This document shows, one piece after another, positions 1 through 6,569 of a stretch of DNA of 18,991 bases. Every line of letters starts with the position of its first letter. Positions within the stretch are counted from its first letter, which is position 1. The stretch covers positions 1 to 18,991 of the forward strand of contig JAWXCM010000417.1 of NCBI GenBank assembly GCA_034408745.1, in the 5' to 3' direction. Position numbers and translations under genes: made by a program. Origin of the DNA: JAWXCM01 sp034408745 (GTDB lineage Bacteria > Acidobacteriota > Terriglobia > Bryobacterales > Bryobacteraceae). Below the pieces are notes generated by a model. It saw only the letters and a program-made list of their open reading frames with translations. It ran no database searches and was not told where the DNA came from.

Positions 1-1594
1 ACCGAACTCTCGGGGGTGCATTCGTGGGTCTGGCGGGCGTCCGTCCTCCAGCAGGGGTCTGAGGTTTAATTACGGTATTTTCGCGGTCAAGTTCCTTCGT
101 ATCCATCTGGGGCGGGGCGAAAACCCCTTCCGGTCCATGGATGACGTTGCCGCTCATGACGGGCCGGGCGTTCCCGGTGATCACGACTCCGGGATGCGCG
201 TCGGTGGTCAAATCATTGCCGACGATGCGGGGACCGTTGCCGTCTCCGTCTACTACGATTGCAGCACGGTTGCTTGCCTGGATGCGATTGGCGCGGATGG
301 TAGTGCCGACGCTGTTGGTCAGCTCGATTCCGGCGGTAACCGTTCCGGTGATGAAGTTGTCGACGATGTCGATGGCGGAGTTGGTGACCTGGATACCTAT
401 CTGGAGGGAGCTGCTGTCGTCGGGCTGGATGCGGAAACCTTCGAAGCGACCGGTTTTCATATCCTCCCCCGATACGGCCGAGCCGTTCGATCTGAGGATC
501 GCGAGGCGGGGCTGCTCACTGACGACCTGGATGCCGTCGCGGAGTCGGAGCTGTTCGTTGTAAGTGCCGGGGGCTACCAGGATGGTGTCGCCGGGGCTGG
601 CGGCCTGAATGGCGCTGTTGATGTCGTTGGCTACTCGCCACACGCGCGGCTTGTGGACGAGGCCGAGGCCGAAGGTGGTGGCGGCGCCGTCGGAGATCCA
701 GTGGGGGCGGAGGGCGTAAACCGCGATCATGCTGAGCAGGATTCCATACGCGAGGAAGGCCCAGCGGGAGAGGATGGGGTTGCTGGGCGGGGCGTCGATT
801 GGGATGGTGGTACGGCGGCTGCTGGTGCGGCGCCGGACTCCGGCGGCGAAGCGGGGCCCTTCGACGAGGACGACGGTGATGTTGTCCTTGCCTCCTGCTT
901 CGTTGGCGGCGGCGATGAGTTCGCGGGCGGCCTCTTCCGGGGCTCCGGCGTTGGCCTCGACGGTGGAGAGAATCTGCTTCGAGGTGACGAGGTCACTGAG
1001 GCCGTCACTACAGAGGAGCAGGACGCCGTCGGTGGGGAGGGGGTGGGTACCGACCTCGATAAAATCCGGGTCGTCGGGCGAGTGCTGGGTAGTGCCTACG
1101 TCGCGGTAGACCTCATTGCGCCTGGGGTGGCGCATGGCGGTCATTTCGTCGATTTCGCCACGGTCTTCGCGTTCACCCACGGGGGAATGATCGTGGGTAA
1201 GCTTGCGGATCTCGCCGGGCTGGATGAGGTAGAGGCGGGAATCGCCGACCTGGCCGATGTGCAGTTCGTCGTTTTCGATGACGGCGACGGTGAGGACGCA
1301 GGCCATGCCGTGCCAGTCGTCATTGGTCTGGGCGAGGCGGTAGATTTCGTTATTGGCGAGGGCGATTGCTTCGCGGATGCGAACGGGAACGGTTCCGGTG
1401 GGACGTTCGAGGCGTGCGCGAAGCAGTTCATGTGCGGTATCGGCGGCCTTTTCGCCAGCGGCCTGGCCTCCGACACCATCAATGACGAAATAGATTCCAC
1501 GGTCCTGGTCGGAATGGAATCGATCTTCGTTATTTTCACGGCGGCGTCCCGGGTCTGAGAGGCCTGCCGGGTGGAAACGAGTGCTCACTGCCAT
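1..1594 (-). CDS. PP2C-type Ser/Thr phosphatase fused via one TM helix to a beta-helix domain (3' end cut by window edge)
   Basis: The reading frame starts at an ATG at 1594 and stays open to base 1, giving 531 residues without a stop. Residues 1-245 form a PP2C phosphatase: RENNED at 19-24, DGVGG with metal-binding Asp39, GDSR with Asp118, SDGL with Asp197 and GGKDNIT with Asp237. All the acidic metal ligands of the family are therefore present. PP2C enzymes remove phosphate from Ser/Thr, often reversing Hanks-type kinases or activating STAS antagonists. A basic, Pro-rich linker leads to one hydrophobic helix at about 277-296. From about 315 the protein has right-handed beta-helix character, beginning with the pattern AIQAASPGDTILVAPGTY and continuing in rungs. 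The topology should be phosphatase inside and beta-helix outside. The ATG overlaps the stop of the upstream microprotein by 10 bases. The domain calls are strong; the receptor-like role is inference. Confidence 0.9.
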   Translation of the reverse strand, partial: MAVSTRFHPAGLSDPGRRRENNEDRFHSDQDRGIYFVIDGVGGQAAGEKAADTAHELLRARLERPTGTVPVRIREAIALANNEIYRLAQTNDDWHGMACVLTVAVIENDELHIGQVGDSRLYLIQPGEIRKLTHDHSPVGEREDRGEIDEMTAMRHPRRNEVYRDVGTTQHSPDDPDFIEVGTHPLPTDGVLLLCSDGLSDLVTSKQILSTVEANAGAPEEAARELIAAANEAGGKDNITVVLVEGPRFAAGVRRRTSSRRTTIPIDAPPSNPILSRWAFLAYGILLSMIAVYALRPHWISDGAATTFGLGLVHKPRVWRVANDINSAIQAASPGDTILVAPGTYNEQLRLRDGIQVVSEQPRLAILRSNGSAVSGEDMKTGRFEGFRIQPDDSSSLQIGIQVTNSAIDIVDNFITGTVTAGIELTNSVGTTIRANRIQASNRAAIVVDGDGNGPRIVGNDLTTDAHPGVVITGNARPVMSGNVIHGPEGVFAPPQMDTKELDRENTVIKPQTPAGGRTPARPTNAPPRVR

Positions 1595-1725
1595 GGGCCT
1601 TTCCCGCTTCGAATCAAAACTCTGAAAAGCAGCCACACTGTTAACGCGAAAAACAGCGCTACAAATGGCACCCGAAGTTGGAACAGAGTCTGCATCAAAC
1701 GGCTTACGCTCAGGCCTTTTCCCAT
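1585..1725 (-). CDS. 46-residue single-pass membrane microprotein overlapping both neighbours
   Basis: This small frame starts at an ATG at 1725, inside the last codons of the FHA gene (16-base overlap), and ends in a TGA lying within the first 10 bases of the PP2C gene. The product has a short basic N-terminus, one hydrophobic segment at residues 19-38 (PFVALFFALTVWLLF core) and a basic tail SGKGPWQ. It looks like a small inner-membrane protein. An alternative ATG at 1695, 15 bases after the FHA stop, would give 36 residues with the same membrane segment. The tight overlaps suggest translational coupling in an FHA-microprotein-PP2C operon. It resembles no family I recognise. It is supported by gene packing and by the clean membrane helix; a chance frame cannot be excluded. 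Confidence 0.6.
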   Translation of the reverse strand: MGKGLSVSRLMQTLFQLRVPFVALFFALTVWLLFRVLIRSGKGPWQ

Positions 1726-2576
1726 TGGATGGCGACGACGCCGGCGAGGCTTATAGTGGCCCTGGGGGGTAGTTCGACTTCCGTTCCTCCGGCTTGCGCG
1801 GAGGGGAGTTTTCGGCCATCGACGGTGGTTCCGAACTGACTTAAGTCGTTGATAAAGAATCGTCCCGATGCATCCCGGCGGATGCGGCAATGTTCGCGGG
1901 AAACGTCCGCCGGAGCATTTAGACGTACGTCAACCCAAACTGTTTTGCCGCCGCGGCCGATGGCAATCTCGTTTTTAGTAATGGGAAATTCTTCGTCGAT
2001 ACCCTCATTGGCGTAGCGCAACCAGCCGTAGATAACCGTTCCCGCCGTGGGAGCGGCGGTGGGCCGGGAGACGGGCTGAGTGGCTGCCGGAGCCGGGGTG
2101 GATTCGGCGAAGGAGACGGTGCCGTTTTTGCGTGTGATCTGGCGGGTCATGGCTCCGTCGAAATCGGGTGGCGGGGCTGATGCGAGGTCCGACCGGACCT
2201 CCACGTCACCGCGTTCGAGGGAGTTTTCGACGTCGGGGAAGAACTCGATGGTGTAGTCCGGGTCGAGGATGCGCCAGGTGACGGCGGCGCCGGGTTCCTG
2301 AATGCCGAGGAGCTTGCCGATTCTGGTGGGCTGAGCTTTGCGGTTCCACGTGGCGGTTTGTTCCTGCAGGGCGAGGCGGGCTTCGGCGCGCAGGGCGGCC
2401 TGAACGGGGCGGATCAAATCGTGGTCGGCGGGATGGAGATAGACGTGGAAGACGCTCGGGAGTACCACAGTTTTCCGCATGCGGAACTGGCCGTCGTCGG
2501 CATTACGCAGGATTTCAGCGATGATGTCATCGCCGCTGACTTGCTGCCGGTTATTGATGGAACGCTCTTGAGGCAT
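1710..2576 (-). CDS. FHA domain protein with an FhaA-like N-terminal region
   Basis: The protein has 288 residues from the ATG at 2576; an in-frame GTG at 2588 would add four. The last ~85 residues are a forkhead-associated domain: IAIGRGG, then ADVSREHC (the Ser-Arg-x-His phosphothreonine-binding core), then FINDLSQFGTTVDG. FHA domains bind phosphothreonine on partners made by Ser/Thr kinases. The N-terminal ~130 residues (IIAEILRNADDGQFRMRKT, then a strand followed by LHPADHDLI) recall the DUF3662 region of mycobacterial FhaA, although that match is by eye. A Pro/Ala-rich linker joins the two. There is no signal peptide or membrane helix, so it should be cytoplasmic. It is first in a cassette with the membrane microprotein and the PP2C phosphatase, which suggests a phosphothreonine signalling unit. 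No kinase is visible in the window. Confidence 0.88.
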   Translation of the reverse strand: MPQERSINNRQQVSGDDIIAEILRNADDGQFRMRKTVVLPSVFHVYLHPADHDLIRPVQAALRAEARLALQEQTATWNRKAQPTRIGKLLGIQEPGAAVTWRILDPDYTIEFFPDVENSLERGDVEVRSDLASAPPPDFDGAMTRQITRKNGTVSFAESTPAPAATQPVSRPTAAPTAGTVIYGWLRYANEGIDEEFPITKNEIAIGRGGKTVWVDVRLNAPADVSREHCRIRRDASGRFFINDLSQFGTTVDGRKLPSAQAGGTEVELPPRATISLAGVVAIQWEKA

Positions 2577-2602
2577 GGCTCGGCGCACACTTATGGTAAC
2601 CC

Positions 2603-3625
2603 GTGTCGCTTCGCTACGTCCGAGGGTACGTGCGTACTTTGCTTGTAGTGCTGCTGCCAGTGGTGTGTCTGGCCCAGGGATTACCGATCGGGACTGTTCA
2701 GATCTACGGTAACCGCAAGGTCTCTGAGGCCGAGATTCGAAAGGTCACCGGGGCCCATGAAGGCGGGCCTTTGCCGAAATCGAAGGGCGAGGTGGAGGAG
2801 CGGCTGTCGAAGCTGGAGCACGTGGTCCAGGCGAATTTGTTTGCGGCCTGTTGCGACGAGGGCAAGACGATTCTGTACATCGGGATTGAGGAGCGCGGCG
2901 CGGTGCACTTCAATTTCAACGAAGAACCAGACAATGAACAGGTGGCGCTTCCGGCATTGCTGGGCAAAGCGTATGCCGATTTTCTGAGCGCCACGGGCGA
3001 GGCGGCGCGGGCTGGCGACACAGGCGAAATGCTGGCGGACGGGCACTCGCTGATGCACAACGCGAAGGTTCGGTATATCCAGCTGGGGTTTGCTGCGATG
3101 GTGGACGCTCACAAGGCGGTACTGCGCAAGGTGCTTCGGGAATCGGCCGACGCGGAGCAGAGGGCGATTGCCGCTTATCTAATCGGGTATGTGAAAGACA
3201 AGCCGTCGGTGCAGGACGACTTGCAGCGAGCGCTTCGCGATCCGGATCCGACGGTTCGGGCGAATGCTCTGCGGGCGCTGGCTGCTTTTGTGGTCTATTC
3301 GCAGAAGCACCCGGATGGGGAGATGCGGGTTTCGCCGACGTGGATGGTGGAGATGCTGAACTCGACGATCTGGACGGATCGGAATAATGCCGCTGTCGCG
3401 CTGGTTACGCTGACGGAGGGCCGGGACGCGTCGCTGCTGGAGCAGATTCGGGTGCGGGCGCTGCAGCCTGTTGTCGAGATGGGGCGGTGGAAGTACCTGC
3501 CGCATGCCCTGCCCGGTTTCATCCTGGCGGGGCGGATTGCGGGTGTTCCTGAGCTCGAGTTGCAGGCCGCCTGGAACAAGGAACAGCGGGAGCCGGTGAT
3601 TCGAAAGGCTCTGGGGAAGAAGTAG
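2603..3625 (+). CDS. Secreted POTRA-like plus HEAT-repeat protein
   Basis: The protein has 340 residues from the GTG at 2603. An in-frame GTG at 2630 follows a GAGGG and would give 331 residues starting MRTLLVVLLPVVCLAQ, so the start is undecided; either version begins with a signal peptide. After cleavage, about 70 residues read like a POTRA domain: GTVQIYGNRKVSEAEI, a helix, then a strand ending LYIGIEER. POTRA domains sit in the periplasm and bind outer-membrane or secretion partners. The rest is helical. It includes HEAT-like repeats near the middle (AEQRAIAAYLIGYVKDK, then LRDPDPTVRANALRALAAF), a protein-interaction fold. No enzyme motif is visible. It is divergent from the FHA gene, with start codons only 26 bases apart, so their promoters must overlap. 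The likely role is a periplasmic scaffold or adaptor; this is inference. Confidence 0.8.
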   Translation: MSLRYVRGYVRTLLVVLLPVVCLAQGLPIGTVQIYGNRKVSEAEIRKVTGAHEGGPLPKSKGEVEERLSKLEHVVQANLFAACCDEGKTILYIGIEERGAVHFNFNEEPDNEQVALPALLGKAYADFLSATGEAARAGDTGEMLADGHSLMHNAKVRYIQLGFAAMVDAHKAVLRKVLRESADAEQRAIAAYLIGYVKDKPSVQDDLQRALRDPDPTVRANALRALAAFVVYSQKHPDGEMRVSPTWMVEMLNSTIWTDRNNAAVALVTLTEGRDASLLEQIRVRALQPVVEMGRWKYLPHALPGFILAGRIAGVPELELQAAWNKEQREPVIRKALGKK

Positions 3626-3645
3626 TTCCCCGGTGTGTCGCGGCA

Positions 3646-3682
3646 GGCGGACGTAGGCGTCCGCCGCAGCTCTGGGGAGCTG
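3646..3682. terminator. Two adjacent GC-rich hairpins between convergent genes
   Basis: Two perfect inverted repeats lie back to back. The first has GGCGGACG at 3646-3653 pairing with CGTCCGCC at 3658-3665 around a TAGG loop. The second has CAGCTC at 3667-3672 pairing with GAGCTG at 3677-3682 around a TGGG loop. They lie between the stop of the HEAT gene (3625) and the stop of the convergent response regulator (3725). Neither side has a clear T-run, so they may end transcription weakly or be a REP-like repeat. Confidence 0.5.
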
Positions 3683-3687
3683 CCCCC

Positions 3688-3724
3688 CTGGCTGGTTTGG
3701 CTGGGCTGGGCTGGCTGGTCTGGG
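3688..3724. repeat. Short CTGG/CTGGG tandem tract
   Basis: The plus strand carries repeated CTGG and CTGGG units (3688-3695 and 3701-3718, then CTGGG at 3720-3724), interrupted by TTTGG. It fills the space between the double hairpin and the stop codon of the response regulator gene. It looks like a low-complexity, slippage-prone tract with no coding role. Confidence 0.45.
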
Positions 3725-4375
3725 TCAGGTGGTGATCAGGTCGCGCTGGATGGCGAACTTCACGAGGCCTGGCAGGTCGTAGATGTCCAGCTTGCGCATC
3801 AGGCTGGCTCGGTATGTGTCGACGGTTTTTGGGCTCAGGCTGAGGCGCGTGGCGATGTCTTTGGGCCGGTTGCCTTCTATCAACAGCTGGAAAACCTGAT
3901 ATTCGCGGGAGCTGAGCTGGTCGACCGGGTCGGCGCGGTCATTGTCGCGGGATGTGCCGGTGAATACCTTTTCGAACTGCAGGACAGGCGAGACGTAAAG
4001 GCTTCCGGCGTGGACTCGGTTAAGGGCTTCGATAAGCTCGGCTGCCAGGGATGATTTGAGGAAGAAGCCGTTGGCTCCGGCGCGGAGAGTTTCGAGAGCC
4101 AGTTTGCGGTCGCCGCGGGCGGACATGATGAGGATGCGGGCGCCGGCTCCGGTTTCGCGGAGTTGACGGACCAGTTCGAGGCTGAAGACCCCGGGTAGCT
4201 GGAAGTCAATCAGTGCCATGCTGGGCCGCTCGGCACTGACAATTTCGAGAGCGCTGGCGGCGTCGGCGCAGGTGAAGATGCGCCGGGCCCAACCCGCGGT
4301 ATGGCAGATCTGAGCGATGCCGTCGCGTACCAGGCCGAGTTCGTCGGCGATCAAGAGTGAAGTTTCTGATTCCAT
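3725..4375 (-). CDS. NarL/FixJ-family response regulator with LuxR-type HTH
   Basis: This 216-residue protein has a receiver domain followed by a LuxR-type helix-turn-helix. In the receiver the acidic pair is Asp11-Glu12, the phosphoacceptor is Asp57 in ALIDFQLPG, the switch Ser is Ser85 and the invariant Lys is Lys107 in GFFLKSS, so it should be phosphorylated normally. The DNA-binding part (about 150-212) contains LSSREYQVFQLLIEGNRPKD and the recognition-helix segment LSLSPKTVDTYRASLMRKL. It would act as a transcription factor once phosphorylated by a histidine kinase, but no kinase gene is in the window. It lies downstream of the anti-sigma gene pair on the same strand but is separated from it by strong hairpins, so it probably has its own promoter. 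Target genes are unknown. Confidence 0.95.
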   Translation of the reverse strand: MESETSLLIADELGLVRDGIAQICHTAGWARRIFTCADAASALEIVSAERPSMALIDFQLPGVFSLELVRQLRETGAGARILIMSARGDRKLALETLRAGANGFFLKSSLAAELIEALNRVHAGSLYVSPVLQFEKVFTGTSRDNDRADPVDQLSSREYQVFQLLIEGNRPKDIATRLSLSPKTVDTYRASLMRKLDIYDLPGLVKFAIQRDLITT

Positions 4376-4447
4376 CGAGTGTGGCTCTGGGCGCCATCAA
4401 AAGCGCGCTGACCGTTCTCAATGGAATAAGTAGGATAATGGCCGACA

Positions 4448-4480
4448 ATTTCTCACGCGGAGTTTTGTGGTGTGAGAAAT
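4448..4480. repeat. Perfect 9-base inverted repeat upstream of the response regulator
   Basis: ATTTCTCAC (4448-4456) and GTGAGAAAT (4472-4480) are exact reverse complements separated by 15 bases. The arms abut the GC-rich hairpin at 4481-4505. The element lies 73 bases upstream of the response regulator ATG (4375), so it could be an operator for a dimeric regulator, or a second hairpin of the upstream terminator. The sequence alone does not decide between these. Confidence 0.5.
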
Positions 4481-4505
4481 GGGGGAGCTACAGGCAGCAT
4501 CCCCC
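4481..4505 (-). terminator. Hairpin terminator after the STAS gene
   Basis: On the minus strand GGGGGA pairs with TCCCCC and an inner GCT pairs with AGC, with one bulged T and a six-base loop. It starts 11 bases after the STAS stop codon and is followed by ATTTCTCAC, a short T-rich stretch. This fits an intrinsic terminator closing the RsbW/RsbV-like operon. Confidence 0.6.
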
Positions 4506-4516
4506 GTGGCAAGAAC

Positions 4517-4861
4517 TTAAGAAAAGCTGCGAACGGCTGCGGCTTCGTCGTCGAAAACTTCAAAAACGGTGTACAGCTTGGTGATCTGGAGCAGATCTTT
4601 TACGCGTTTTGTGAGGTTGAGCAGTTTGAGCTGCCCACCCTGGTTGGTGACGCTGGTGAAGGCGGAGACCATTTCACCGATCCCGGAGCTGTCGATGTAG
4701 GTCACATCGCCGAGGTTCAGCAAGATTTTCTTGTTTCCGAAGGCGGTCAGGTCCTTAATGCTTTCGCGGAACGTGCTCGATCCCTCACCCAGCGTAATCC
4801 GGCCATTCGCGTCGATGACGGTGACGTCGCCCACCTGCCGGGTTGTCAGTTTCACACTCAC
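4517..4861 (-). CDS. STAS-domain anti-sigma factor antagonist (RsbV/SpoIIAA-like)
   Basis: This 114-residue single-domain protein is of normal length for the family. It holds the hallmark YIDSSGIGEM, with Asp57 and phosphorylatable Ser58 at the same motif as in SpoIIAA. In partner switching the unphosphorylated antagonist binds the anti-sigma kinase and frees the sigma factor; phosphorylation on the Ser turns this off and a PP2C phosphatase restores it. The GTG start at 4861 is decided by a strong AGGAGG nine bases upstream (4871-4876). The start overlaps the stop of the kinase gene as GTGA, so the pair is translationally coupled. No sigma factor gene is visible nearby, so the regulated sigma or other target is unknown. 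Confidence 0.93.
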   Translation of the reverse strand: MSVKLTTRQVGDVTVIDANGRITLGEGSSTFRESIKDLTAFGNKKILLNLGDVTYIDSSGIGEMVSAFTSVTNQGGQLKLLNLTKRVKDLLQITKLYTVFEVFDDEAAAVRSFS

Positions 4862-5325
4862 TCTGTTGGTCCTCCTGCTTCAGACTCTGGATTCCTGTGG
4901 ATTGCCATCATGACTTTGGTGCCCAATGGCGGCTCGGCCTTCCGCATTTGAAACTCGTCGACGAAGGCCTGGATTAGCAGCAGTCCGCGTCCGGACTGCC
5001 GCAAGAGATTTTCCTCGGCGAGCGGGTCGGGCAATTCCTGTGGCTCGAAACCTTCTCCTTCGTCGAGGATGGTGATTCGCAGCGCAGTGGGTTCCGACGC
5101 GACGGTCAGGTGCACTTTCTTCCTGAGGTTGTATCGGTTTCCATGGACAACCGCATTGACCATCGCTTCGCGGACGGCCATTCCGAGCCGGTGCAAATCG
5201 TCTTCGGTGAAGCCCGTTTGCCCGGCGATGTTGAGAATGAGATTTTCGGCTTCGTCGACGCTGTCGAGTGTGGAATCAAACTGCTTTTCCACCACTTGAG
5301 CCGCATCATTCTGGTTCTCAGCCAT
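4858..5325 (-). CDS. RsbW-like anti-sigma factor ATPase/serine kinase
   Basis: The protein has 155 residues from the ATG at 5325; an upstream in-frame TTG at 5355 would add ten. It is a GHKL-type HATPase domain in the short RsbW/SpoIIAB form. The N-box is VREAMVNAVVHGN with Glu53, Asn57 and His61; the G1 box is LDEGEGF with Asp88; the second glycine box is SGRGLLLI. Such proteins bind and silence a sigma factor, and phosphorylate a STAS antagonist on serine. The downstream STAS gene overlaps it by four bases and is its likely substrate. A plausible sigma-70 promoter lies about 40 bases upstream. The role of its N-terminal ~25 residues is unclear. Confidence 0.93.
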   Translation of the reverse strand: MAENQNDAAQVVEKQFDSTLDSVDEAENLILNIAGQTGFTEDDLHRLGMAVREAMVNAVVHGNRYNLRKKVHLTVASEPTALRITILDEGEGFEPQELPDPLAEENLLRQSGRGLLLIQAFVDEFQMRKAEPPLGTKVMMAIHRNPESEAGGPTE

Positions 5326-5366
5326 AGGTTCGAGGAGCGGCCGCACGACGGCCAAGTTGAATGTTC

Positions 5367-5395
5367 ACAGTAGAATATCCACTCAGCAAAGTCAA
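5367..5395 (-). promoter_or_regulatory. Putative sigma-70 promoter of the anti-sigma operon
   Basis: Read on the minus strand, TTGACT (5390-5395) is followed after 17 bases by TACTGT (5367-5372). The -35 matches consensus well and the -10 moderately. It sits about 40 bases before the ATG at 5325 and is the only good hexamer pair in this gap. Confidence 0.4.
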
Positions 5396-5462
5396 GCGGG
5401 CGGGGGTCGCCGAACGGTCTAAGCGGCCCGGGTGACGGACGGCGCGGGACTGACGCCGGGGG

Positions 5463-6557
5463 TTATTGCTGCCCGGCAGCAGGCACCGACAGTGTCCCGT
5501 TGAGGAGAATCTTTCCGCTGCCAGCGTCGAGTGACGTGACGCGGGTGAGAGTCCGCGGGACGGGCGTGTAGAACAGGACGAACGTGGTTTCAATGGCCGC
5601 TTTGGCTGGCAGCCATCGGAAGGTCGGGTTGCCCATCATGGGATTCAGAGCGACGGCTTCACGGCGGGGGACGTCCCAGGGCTGAGTGGAGAACTCGAGG
5701 CCACGGGCGAGCACGCCCTGCTCGGGGTAGTTCTGCCAGTTCTGGAGCCAGGGGAAATCCGACGTACGCCACACCCAACCGATTAGTCGGCCCATTTTGG
5801 GATTCACCGCGGTAACCCAGGAGTTCGGCTGGGCGGTGTCCTGGCGGGTGGTGGAGTGGTCCATGGTGGCGCCGGAGATGGGGGCGGTGCGGAGGTCGAC
5901 GGTACTGCCGGAGGCGAGCGGGGCGGCGGGCCAGGTGAAGTCCTTCCCTGAATCGAGGCTGCGACGGCCTTTCTGGGCGGCGTTGTAGGGTCGGGAACGC
6001 GACTGGGTGCCGGACTGATCGACCGCGGTGACGGCGCGTTCGAGGAAGGGGGAGCCGATGGTGGCGTGCTCGGCCCAGGCGATGGTTCGGTCGAAGGCGA
6101 CGAGGCTTTCGAGGCGGGAGCGGACGTACACGACATTTTCGCCGGGGCGCAGTTCGTAGGAGCGTGTGAAGCGCTCCTGCACGAGCGGCAGCAGGGCGGT
6201 GAGGGTGACCGTGGAGACGCCATCCTGGGTGATGGGGCCGATGACCTGGAACTCTGTGCGGAGGGCCTCGCCGTGACCCTGCAGGCCGGCTTTGGACTCT
6301 TCCGGGGACATGCCGCCGAAGCCGTCGACGCAGATGAAGTGGCCGAAGCCTCCGTTGGGTCGCTGCTCGGGCGTCCAGAGCGGGTTGAGTTTGGACGGGT
6401 CGTCGCGGAGGACGATGCTGGCGAGCGCGGCTCCCTGGCGGAGAACGGTGATTTCGATTTTGTCATTGGCGATGGTGACGGCGGGTTTACCGCGGAAGTC
6501 CTGGGCAAAGGCGGCGGCGGTCAGCAGCGCGGGGAACAGCAGCAGACGGGATGGCAT
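5463..6557 (-). CDS. Secreted protein of probable aldose-epimerase (galactose mutarotase-like) fold
   Basis: This 364-residue protein opens with a signal peptide, MPSRLLLFPALLTAAAFAQ, so it should be exported. The body is rich in beta strands. It carries patterns that recall the galactose-mutarotase superfamily: an early KIEITVLRQGAALASIVL strand pair, GFGHFICVDGFGG, then GLQGHGEAL, and WAEHATIGSPF near the middle. These resemble the strands and His-containing loops of sugar-binding beta-sandwiches. I could not place the catalytic His/Glu pair with certainty, so enzymatic activity is unproven and a sugar-binding role is equally possible. It starts 12 bases after the stop of the DASS transporter gene, which suggests co-transcription and handling of an extracellular carbohydrate or organic acid. 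Confidence 0.75.
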   Translation of the reverse strand: MPSRLLLFPALLTAAAFAQDFRGKPAVTIANDKIEITVLRQGAALASIVLRDDPSKLNPLWTPEQRPNGGFGHFICVDGFGGMSPEESKAGLQGHGEALRTEFQVIGPITQDGVSTVTLTALLPLVQERFTRSYELRPGENVVYVRSRLESLVAFDRTIAWAEHATIGSPFLERAVTAVDQSGTQSRSRPYNAAQKGRRSLDSGKDFTWPAAPLASGSTVDLRTAPISGATMDHSTTRQDTAQPNSWVTAVNPKMGRLIGWVWRTSDFPWLQNWQNYPEQGVLARGLEFSTQPWDVPRREAVALNPMMGNPTFRWLPAKAAIETTFVLFYTPVPRTLTRVTSLDAGSGKILLNGTLSVPAAGQQ

Positions 6558-6569
6558 GTCGGATTGAGA

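Noticed and set aside
137..1558. Plus-strand open frame of 473 codons
   Set aside because: It is antisense to the PP2C gene, which has every family motif, and its own translation is low-complexity Gly/Asp/Val typical of a GC-rich shadow frame.
1726..1890. N-terminal extension of the microprotein to 101 residues
   Set aside because: The extra part lies wholly inside the FHA domain coding region and is Arg/Pro-rich. The membrane protein character starts only at the internal ATG at 1725.
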